A DNA stretch of 23,073 nucleotides, taken from contig CAZCOH010000022.1 of the NCBI GenBank assembly GCA_964500645.1, forward strand, positions 1 through 23,073, read 5' to 3'. The notes under the pieces are model-generated. The model saw only the letters and a program-made list of their open reading frames with translations. It searched no databases and was not told the DNA's origin. Every line of letters begins with the position of its first letter. The first letter of the stretch is position 1. Shown here piece by piece: positions 17,485 through 23,073 of this stretch. The stretch comes from CAYFIW01 sp964500645. Lineage in GTDB: Bacteria > Chloroflexota > Dehalococcoidia > Lucifugimonadales > UBA826. The translations under genes were made by a program, and so were the position numbers.

Positions 17485-18361
17485 AATATCTCATAAATAT
17501 ATCTTCTAAATTGGTTTCCTCTTCCGTTAAATCCACCGGATTATGTGCAGCTAAAGCTTTTAACACAGGCCCTACTTCACCCATGATAGTGAAGGACATC
17601 GTGGTATCTTCAATCTCTGTGTCTGTGATATTTGGTATCTCAGTTAGTATGTCGATATTTGCGGGATTCGAAAATCTAACGGTGTATCTACGAACATTGA
17701 GTTCTAGGCTTTGATTTATGGTTTCTACAGCTATTAGCTTTCCGTTCTTTACAAATCCGGCCCTGTCGCAAATTTTCTGAACCTCAGTTAAATCGTGCGA
17801 TGAAAAAAACACAGTCCTTCCTGTATCTTTTATTTCCATAATTAGTTCATAGAAAACTTTCTTCATTAATGGATCCAAACCGCTAGTCGGTTCGTCTAAA
17901 ATTATGAGATCTGGTTTGTGCATTAAAGCTTGAATTAAGCCCAGTTTTTGTTTATTACCCTTAGATAGAGTTCCAATTTTTCTATCTAGAACTGCTTCAA
18001 ATCTCTCTACTAATTCCTCTATATAATTCCAATCACTATCTTTTCCTAGCTTGGTCATATATTGGAGCAGATCTACACCTTTCATATTTTCAAAAAGTGC
18101 AATGTCTCCGGCTAGGTAGCCTAGAATTTTCTTAATTTTTACACTGTCATTAACACTATCAAGGCCAAATACACTGATTTTCCCTTTACTAGGTGTGATG
18201 AAATTCAAGATGGTCCTTATTGTTGTGGTCTTTCCGGCTCCATTAGGTCCTAAAAAGCCGTATATCTCTCCTTTCTCTACGTTGAGAGACAAATTGTCGA
18301 CTGCCAACACGTCCCCATAACTTTTTGTAACACTGTCGATAGTTATGACGCTTGTATCCAA
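17477..18361 (-). CDS. ABC transporter ATP-binding protein (DrrA/BcrA-like)
   Basis: 294 residues. Walker A GPNGAGKTT is at 38-46, the signature LSKGNKQKLG at 132-141, Walker B with the D-loop DLIILDEPTSGLD at 151-163, and the switch His189 in FFSSHDL. The Q-loop position reads GYLAGDIALF without the usual Gln, as is common in the GYLP(G/E)-type exporter subgroup. A C-terminal extension of about 80 residues follows the nucleotide-binding domain, typical of this subgroup. The start is TTG at 18359-18361: an in-frame TAA lies at 18377-18379 and no ATG precedes the conserved domain. AGG lies 6 bases upstream. It overlaps the permease gene by 8 bp and energises it. Confidence 0.92.
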   Translation of the reverse strand: MDTSVITIDSVTKSYGDVLAVDNLSLNVEKGEIYGFLGPNGAGKTTTIRTILNFITPSKGKISVFGLDSVNDSVKIKKILGYLAGDIALFENMKGVDLLQYMTKLGKDSDWNYIEELVERFEAVLDRKIGTLSKGNKQKLGLIQALMHKPDLIILDEPTSGLDPLMKKVFYELIMEIKDTGRTVFFSSHDLTEVQKICDRAGFVKNGKLIAVETINQSLELNVRRYTVRFSNPANIDILTEIPNITDTEIEDTTMSFTIMGEVGPVLKALAAHNPVDLTEEETNLEDIFMRYYD

Positions 18362-18496
18362 TTTATACCTATTTCCTTAATCAATTAAACAAATCGTTAT
18401 ATAAATTCATTAATATTAGCGAATAGTAGCATTACAACTAACGAGAAGCGGGGAACTAAGACAGGGTCCTTTTAACATACACAGCTCTGCCTTTAT

Positions 18497-19414
18497 TTAG
18501 CTCTGATTCGGAATTCTCACTTCAATATTGCCGGCTCTTTCTTCCTGTAGTAACAGTCTCACTCGGTAGTCTAGGTGCCCCCAACCTCTGTTAATCGCTG
18601 ATGTTATTTCGTCATATGTATGGGAAACTGCCGACATAGGCACATCATGTTCTCTAGCGAGCTCTAGTGCCAGAAATATATCTTTCTCCGCTCCAATTAA
18701 TTTAGATCTGGGGGGATCGAATTTTCCCTGAAAATATGTCTGCGGGAGCGTAACGTTTAAAATAGTACCTCTGCCCCCAGTCCCATTACGCATACATTCA
18801 ACGAGTGTTTCTGCTTCTACTCCCGCCTTAACACCAAGCGTAAGAGACTCAGACAAGAGAGTCTCCAAACCAAATTGAAAGGCATTGTTCATAAGTTTAC
18901 ATATTGTCCCTGTCCCGATAGACCCGGTATATGTCACTCGATCACTAAAAGACCTAAATATAGGTTCTAAAATTAGAAAAGTTTCCTCCTCACCACCAGC
19001 CATAATTGCTAATTCACCAACTTCCGCTCCAGTAACGCCGCCACTCACTGGAGCATCCATCACTTTTGCCCCTTTAGAAGCAAACATATGATGTAACCTT
19101 TGAATCAATTTCGGTGAACTAGTGCTTAAATCGATCCATATGGCCCCAGTTGTGATCCCATCCAAGATACCGTCTTCGCCTATAGATACAGCCTCCACTT
19201 CCTTAGGTCCAGGTAGAGAGGTGAAAATGATGTCACATTTTTCAGATAATTCTTTAGGAGAGTCTGCCCATGTTGCTCCCATCTCAATAGCAGACAAAGT
19301 TGCCTCTTTATCTATGTCGTGGACAATGACTTTGTGGCCAGATCGAATTATATTCAGGCACATTCCCTTGCCCATATTCCCTAACCCAATGAAACCGATG
19401 TTTTTTTGCTCCAA
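18497..19414 (-). CDS. NAD(P)-dependent beta-hydroxyacid dehydrogenase (3-hydroxyisobutyrate dehydrogenase family)
   Basis: 305 residues, the normal size for the 3-hydroxyisobutyrate / tartronate semialdehyde reductase family, which oxidises beta-hydroxy acids or runs the reverse reaction. The coenzyme motif GFIGLGNMG is at 7-15, with Asp33 (VHDID) after beta-2 favouring NAD. The substrate motif APVSGG is at 121-126, and the catalytic Lys173 lies in GTICKLMNNAF with Asn177 beside it. GTGGRG (211-216) is also conserved. The start is TTG at 19412-19414, with AGGAGA about 7 bases upstream and no in-frame ATG nearby. It diverges from the SDR/threonine dehydrogenase pair and lies 135 bp upstream of the ABC genes on the same strand. 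The exact hydroxy acid is not determined. Confidence 0.88.
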   Translation of the reverse strand: MEQKNIGFIGLGNMGKGMCLNIIRSGHKVIVHDIDKEATLSAIEMGATWADSPKELSEKCDIIFTSLPGPKEVEAVSIGEDGILDGITTGAIWIDLSTSSPKLIQRLHHMFASKGAKVMDAPVSGGVTGAEVGELAIMAGGEEETFLILEPIFRSFSDRVTYTGSIGTGTICKLMNNAFQFGLETLLSESLTLGVKAGVEAETLVECMRNGTGGRGTILNVTLPQTYFQGKFDPPRSKLIGAEKDIFLALELAREHDVPMSAVSHTYDEITSAINRGWGHLDYRVRLLLQEERAGNIEVRIPNQS

Positions 19415-19790
19415 AACGTTCTCTCCTATTTGACATTTTCTTAAAGGTTTTTAGCAAAACTGTTTTCTGTTAATGACATTATTTGACCTCTACATGTGAC
19501 ATTATCATTAGCTTGGATTTTTCGCTCTGGGCACCATACTTCACTTTATAATCGAGGCCTTCATGATGAGGCAAATCTTATTGCAACTACTACGTCTAAA
19601 ATGCTAACTATATCCAATACTTTTTAGTATCTGAAATGGAATCAGGTTTAAAAAATGAACTTCAGAAAACAAATCGACCTATATTTGGGAGGTCGGGAGT
19701 CGGTCGGTTGGCTAGTAACTCGGAAAGTTATAGGCTACCAAGATAACTAAGTTACTGAAAAAAGCGGGCGTACTTAAGAAGGGGAATGAT
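19415..19790. promoter_or_regulatory. Divergent intergenic region between beta-hydroxyacid dehydrogenase and SDR 2
   Basis: 376 bp without a credible gene. Both flanking genes begin with TTG and have good ribosome-binding sites (AGGAGA on minus, AAGGGG on plus). A TATAAT hexamer on the plus strand at 19547-19552 lies about 240 bp before SDR 2 and has no clear -35 partner. A G-rich stretch with repeated GGTCGG/GTCGG units lies at about 19688-19712. No long inverted repeat was seen. Confidence 0.35.
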
Positions 19791-20543
19791 TTGGGAAATT
19801 TAAAAGGAAAAATAGCCATTGTGACCGGGGCGGGTCGTGGAATGGGACACGCGATTGCACATGAAATAGCAAGAAATGGAGCATCTGTGGTTCTGAATGA
19901 TCTCAACGAAAGAGCCGTAGAAAAGGCCGCCGAAAGTATGTCACATTTCAGTGGCGAAGCCGTCTCTGATGTTGGAGATGTATCAAATCATGAATATGTT
20001 GATGAAATGATATCCAGAGCAATAGAAAGATTTGGAACCGTAGATATACTGGTAAACAATGCTGGAGTCTTACGACCAACACCTTTTATTGACATCACCG
20101 AAGATGAATGGGATTTCGTCGTGACTGGAAACCTTAAAACTACTTTTCTATGTTCACAAAGCGTAATCCCTATTATGCAAAAAAAAGAGTGGGGAAGAAT
20201 TATCAATATCTCTTCCAGCGCCGGGAAAAACATAAGCACTATGGGCGGAGCTCATTACACTGCGGCCAAAGCAGCTGTACTAGGTCTCACAAGACACATG
20301 GCAAAGGAAGTTGCAAAATTCGGTATAACTGTGAATGCTATATGTCCCGGCCTTATTGATACTGAAATGGTTAAATCAACGATTACTCCTCAACAAACCC
20401 TAAAATACGCTGACAGCTTCCCAATTCAAAGATTGGGAAGACCAAAAGAAGTTGCTGATCTTGTAAATTTTATCTCCTCCGAGGAAGCTGCATACATAAC
20501 TGGTGCCTCTATCGACATCAATGGAGGGGATCTAATGATCTAA
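19791..20543 (+). CDS. Short-chain dehydrogenase/reductase (SDR)
   Basis: 250 residues, a classical SDR of the FabG-like type. TGAGRGMG (12-19) binds the coenzyme, and Asp37 (VLNDL) suggests NAD. NNAG is at 89-92. Catalytic residues are Asn114 (TGNLKTTF), Ser143, Tyr156 and Lys160 (YTAAK). CPGLIDTEM and the C-terminal ITGASIDINGG are typical. It starts at TTG 19791 with AAGGGG 6 bases upstream; an ATG at 19786 is out of frame. It lies 56 bp before the threonine dehydrogenase gene on the same strand, so the two probably share a transcript. Acetoacetyl or sugar-alcohol type substrates are possible; none can be assigned. Confidence 0.9.
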   Translation: MGNLKGKIAIVTGAGRGMGHAIAHEIARNGASVVLNDLNERAVEKAAESMSHFSGEAVSDVGDVSNHEYVDEMISRAIERFGTVDILVNNAGVLRPTPFIDITEDEWDFVVTGNLKTTFLCSQSVIPIMQKKEWGRIINISSSAGKNISTMGGAHYTAAKAAVLGLTRHMAKEVAKFGITVNAICPGLIDTEMVKSTITPQQTLKYADSFPIQRLGRPKEVADLVNFISSEEAAYITGASIDINGGDLMI

Positions 20544-20599
20544 GAGGATCACTCCGCCGGCTTTTCAATTTCATCGATTATTTCTAATAGGTTCACTTT

Positions 20600-21556
20600 A
20601 TGAAAAACATTCTCGTCATCGGCGCAGCAGGACAAATAGGTTCTGAATTAGTACCTGCATTAAGGGATAAATTCGGAGCAGACCGAGTTGTAGCCGCTGG
20701 CCACTCAACTAAGTTACCTGACAATATTATTTTGTCTGGACCTTCCACAACAATAGATGTGGCGGAGTATCAAAGCCTGGAAAAAGCGATAATTGACTAC
20801 GACGTCGATCGGATATTCCACATGGGATCGATACTTTCTGCGAAAGCAGAAACCCAACGTGAAGTAGCCCATCACGTAAACATCAGCGGAACTTTCAATA
20901 TCCTCGAATGTGCTTATCGGCAAGGCCTTAAAATGGTTATATTGCCCAGCTCCATTGCTGCATTTGGTGTTGATTCTCCTCAAAATATGACACCCAACGA
21001 CACCATACAAAAACCGAATACAATTTATGGGATTTCCAAAGTGTACGGAGAGTTGCTTGGCAATTATTACGTCTCAAAATTAGGTCTGGATGTGAGAGGA
21101 CTAAGATTACCAGGAATTATCAGCTTTAAAACCGAACCCACAGCGGGTACCACGGATTATGCAATTGAAATGTTTCACGGGGCGATAAAGAACAACTGTT
21201 ACCAGTGTTATTTATCCCCTGATACCCTGCTTCCGATGATGTATATGCCTGACGCTATCAAAGCGCTAATAAACCTATCAGAAAGTGCTCCAGAAAACTT
21301 GAAACACCACTCTGACTTCAACGTACACTCCATGAGTTTCACCCCTTCAGAATTAGCGGAAGCTATAAAGGAACTGAATCCAAAATTTAAGATCACCTAC
21401 AACGTGGACCCTAAACGCCAATCCATAGCCGACTCCTGGCCCAGATCACTTGACGACTCGGCTGCAAGGATAGAGTGGGGATGGGAGCCTGAATTTTCAT
21501 TTAAAGAATTAGTGAGTGATATGTACATTAATTTGTCAGAAAAGCTACTGAACTAG
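20600..21556 (+). CDS. SDR-type L-threonine 3-dehydrogenase (NAD-dependent epimerase/dehydratase family)
   Basis: 318 residues, matching the extended-SDR threonine dehydrogenases that oxidise L-threonine to 2-amino-3-oxobutyrate. Family hallmarks include IGAAGQIGSELVPALR (7-22), catalytic Ser118, Tyr143 and Lys147 (YGISKVYGELLGNYY), RLPGIIS (169-175), AGTTDYAIEMFHGAIK (182-197), LLPMMYMPDAI (210-220) and IADSWPRSLDDSAARIEWGW in the C-terminal substrate domain. One departure is seen: the residue after beta-2 that is Asp in typical members (SDI) is Gly34 here (AAGHS), which could change coenzyme choice. The usual partner, 2-amino-3-ketobutyrate CoA ligase, is not in the window. ATG start with AGG about 8 bases upstream. 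Confidence 0.85.
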   Translation: MKNILVIGAAGQIGSELVPALRDKFGADRVVAAGHSTKLPDNIILSGPSTTIDVAEYQSLEKAIIDYDVDRIFHMGSILSAKAETQREVAHHVNISGTFNILECAYRQGLKMVILPSSIAAFGVDSPQNMTPNDTIQKPNTIYGISKVYGELLGNYYVSKLGLDVRGLRLPGIISFKTEPTAGTTDYAIEMFHGAIKNNCYQCYLSPDTLLPMMYMPDAIKALINLSESAPENLKHHSDFNVHSMSFTPSELAEAIKELNPKFKITYNVDPKRQSIADSWPRSLDDSAARIEWGWEPEFSFKELVSDMYINLSEKLLN

Positions 21557-21887
21557 ATACTCTGAAATCTTTTATGGATAGTTGGTCGCTTACTCATTTA
21601 TCCTGTGTTAGTTGGAAGGATTTACCAGAGAGACCAATCTCTCTTTCTCCGTGCTCCCGATCAAACCAAACGTACATCCACATGGAAGCGTAGTCGACAA
21701 ATTCCGATACCCGCTCACCCCTGTGGTTGTTCAACCAGGGTTGCCATTGGTCACCGCCAAAGCCAGCTGAAATATTCACTTATGTAATCACTGAAATTTT
21801 TGGCCACCACCTTATTACATCAAACCAACCTAAATCCAGTTATGAACATTTCTCAAAACGCTACGTCCAGATGGGAAACCTATATGA
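21557..21887. other. Intergenic region between converging genes, possible gene remnant
   Basis: 331 bp. It holds a weak hairpin near 21627 and, on the minus strand, a 61-codon open frame at 21594-21779. That frame starts at GTG directly after an in-frame TAA, has no ribosome-binding site, and encodes a Trp/Arg/Glu-rich peptide (QWQPWLNNHRGERV, VDYASMWMYVWFDREHGE). The composition is protein-like rather than random, so it may be the end of a decayed gene. I do not recognise it and do not call it a functional CDS. Confidence 0.25.
21627..21644 (+). terminator. Weak hairpin downstream of threonine dehydrogenase
   Basis: AGAGAGA (21627-21633), loop CCAA, TCTCTCT (21638-21644), then TT: a 7-bp stem 70 bp after the threonine dehydrogenase stop. 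The stem is short, with three G-C pairs and little T-run, so the terminator role is uncertain. Confidence 0.3.
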
Positions 21888-23073
21888 CTAATTCTCGTTG
21901 ATGTCCCTGTTTTTTCGGTGAACCATCCAGACATACACCGCTAATATTGTCGTTGCAATAATTCCCAACCCCGTAGTTCCCAAAAAAGGTATGGCCACCG
22001 TCGCATTAGCACCAGTCACATTGAAGAGGATTGAATCGGATGCCTGTTGGCCAAGTGAATCTGTAACAGTAATGGTTGCTGTATAGGAGCCGGTTGAATC
22101 ATAGGTATGCGTTCCACCTACAACATTGTTAGCAATAACAGTTACCGTTTGTGAGGTGCCGTCTCCCCAGTTTATTTGTGCTGTGAAGGAACCAAATCCA
22201 CCGGATACTGCTCCGAGAAGCACTGTGTTCAGACCCGATTCCAAGGTTGCAGATGAATCCGGTATGTTGAAAAACACCTGGGGTGGTACATGGATAGAAG
22301 CAGAGGACATTGACACAGGTCCCGTGCCAGCACTGTTAGTTGCCGTTACTGCAAAGGTGTAGACAGTCCCGTTGGTTAATCCCGTTACAGTGACAGATGT
22401 TCCTGCAGTCGTTGCAGTTAAGCCCCCAGGTGAGGATATAACAGTGTACTGACTAATGGCAGCTCCACCATCGGATACAGGTGCCGTCCATGAAACATCA
22501 GCTTCTGCGTTACCTCCCGTTGCCGATATCCCGGTCGGTGCTCCGGGTACGGTAGCAAGGGTGACAGCATTAGATGGATTGGATGCAAGGCTATTACCTT
22601 CACTGTTAGTTGCAGTAACCTCAAATCTATACTGGGTTCCGTTTGTTAAGCCTGTTACAGTTGTAGATACTCCAGTAGTTGTTGCAGTTAAGTTGCCGGG
22701 TGAAGATGTAACCGTATACTGCGTGATATCAGACCCCCCATTAAATGTAGGTGCCGTCCATGAAACTGTCGCCTGTGCATTACCACCTACAGCAGACACA
22801 CCTGTAGGTGATCCGGGTACGGTGGCAGGTACAACAGCGCTTGATGCTCCAGATGCAGAACCGGTACCAACGCTGTTGGTTGCGGTAACTGCAAACGTGT
22901 AAGAGGTTCCATTGGTTAGCCCTGTCACAGTGACAGACGTTCCTGACGTCGTTGCAGTTATTCCATCGGGAGATGAAGTAACTGTGTACTGACTAATGGC
23001 AGATCCACCATAGGATACAGGTGCCGTCCATGAAACTGTCGCCTGTGCATTACCACCTACAGCAGACACACCT
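21888..23073 (-). CDS. Cell-surface protein with FN3 repeats, PKD domain and C-terminal membrane anchor (N-terminus cut by window edge)
   Basis: 394 residues are visible and the frame is open to the right edge, so the N-terminus is missing; the GTG near the edge is not a real start. Counting from the edge, two 90-residue fibronectin type III units (1-90, 91-180) and a third of about 80 residues share VSWTAP, QYTV, SSP and VTGLTNGT motifs. A PKD-like domain follows (about 268-352), with NWGDGTS at 301-307 and the strand THTYDSTGSYTATITVTD. Near 362-384 is a hydrophobic helix (GLGIIATTILAVYVWMV) ending in a basic tail, HRKNRDINEN. The protein is therefore likely secreted and held in the membrane by its C-terminus, with its repeats outside, perhaps for adhesion or polysaccharide binding. 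Composition is Thr/Ser/Val-rich. It ends 331 bp from the converging threonine dehydrogenase. Confidence 0.88.
   Translation of the reverse strand, partial: GVSAVGGNAQATVSWTAPVSYGGSAISQYTVTSSPDGITATTSGTSVTVTGLTNGTSYTFAVTATNSVGTGSASGASSAVVPATVPGSPTGVSAVGGNAQATVSWTAPTFNGGSDITQYTVTSSPGNLTATTTGVSTTVTGLTNGTQYRFEVTATNSEGNSLASNPSNAVTLATVPGAPTGISATGGNAEADVSWTAPVSDGGAAISQYTVISSPGGLTATTAGTSVTVTGLTNGTVYTFAVTATNSAGTGPVSMSSASIHVPPQVFFNIPDSSATLESGLNTVLLGAVSGGFGSFTAQINWGDGTSQTVTVIANNVVGGTHTYDSTGSYTATITVTDSLGQQASDSILFNVTGANATVAIPFLGTTGLGIIATTILAVYVWMVHRKNRDINEN
22293..23073 (-). repeat. 270-bp tandem repeat encoding FN3 domains
   Basis: Three tandem units, 22803-23072, 22533-22802 and 22293-22532 (the last shorter), encode successive FN3 domains. 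Units 1 and 2 are exactly 270 bp. Parts are nearly identical at DNA level: 22749-22803 and 23019-23073 match over 55 bases. More units probably lie beyond the right edge. Confidence 0.9.

Noticed and set aside
22456..22902. 148-codon plus-strand open frame
   Set aside because: It lies antisense inside the FN3 repeat gene and its translation only mirrors the repetitive Thr/Val/Pro codons; it is a by-product of the repeat.
1..23073. CRISPR arrays, tRNA or rRNA genes, transposases, integrases, phage or toxin-antitoxin genes
   Set aside because: Looked for on both strands; no repeat-spacer pattern, cloverleaf, or characteristic protein motif was seen.

Overview
The window reads as a piece of a draft genome or metagenome scaffold from a free-living heterotrophic bacterium. 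It is fairly AT-rich (about 40% GC by eye) and gene-dense, with clear Shine-Dalgarno sites, several TTG starts and two runs of N. The gene set is almost entirely small-molecule catabolism (an epoxide hydrolase, two SDRs, an HpcH/HpaI aldolase, MmgE/PrpD, glutamate dehydrogenase, two Gfo/Idh oxidoreductases, an aldo/keto reductase, a 3-hydroxyisobutyrate-dehydrogenase-like enzyme, threonine dehydrogenase). Together with large secreted repeat proteins this would suit a marine Chloroflexota of the SAR202 type, but that is inference: no rRNA or other phylogenetic marker is present.

Layout. 1-3106 (-) is the N-terminal 1035 residues of a big exported protein with three PPC-like repeats, cut by the left edge. 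3378-5218 (-) holds an epoxide hydrolase and an SDR. Divergent from them is a PLP-dependent lyase of the threonine-aldolase fold (5352-6461, +), then an HpcH/HpaI aldolase (6630-7367, +). MmgE/PrpD (7476-8840, -) is divergent from glutamate dehydrogenase (9201-10466, +), which ends at a strong hairpin facing a six-helix membrane protein (10628-11409, -). A Gfo/Idh oxidoreductase (11727-12920, +) faces a VOC protein (12993-13424, -). An aldo/keto reductase and a WBSCR27-like methyltransferase follow (13704-15413, +). Next is a minus-strand run of Gfo/Idh, ABC permease, ABC ATPase and a beta-hydroxyacid dehydrogenase (15492-19414). Divergent from it is an SDR plus SDR-type L-threonine dehydrogenase pair (19791-21556, +). 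The right edge cuts a surface protein with FN3 repeats, a PKD domain and a C-terminal membrane anchor (21888-23073, -).

How the genes work together. Most sit singly or in pairs on alternating strands, so there is no single long operon. The only tightly coupled pair is the ABC ATPase/permease (8-bp overlap). Threonine dehydrogenase, the threonine-aldolase-fold enzyme and glutamate dehydrogenase would fit amino-acid breakdown; the others look like oxidoreductases and C-C lyases for sugar acids, hydroxy acids and other small organics. No tRNA, rRNA, CRISPR array, transposase, integrase or phage gene was seen.

Assembly. The 100-N gap at 10707-10806 is flanked by two identical 55-bp copies, and the right end of the window is the second copy of another exact 55-bp repeat. 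Both fit a de Bruijn assembly with k=55. The first gap is therefore probably not a real gap, and the gene across it is probably intact (208 residues). I found no convincing new multi-gene system. The most distinctive items are the two large extracytoplasmic proteins at the edges, the altered coenzyme site of the threonine dehydrogenase, and the divergent PLP lyase.
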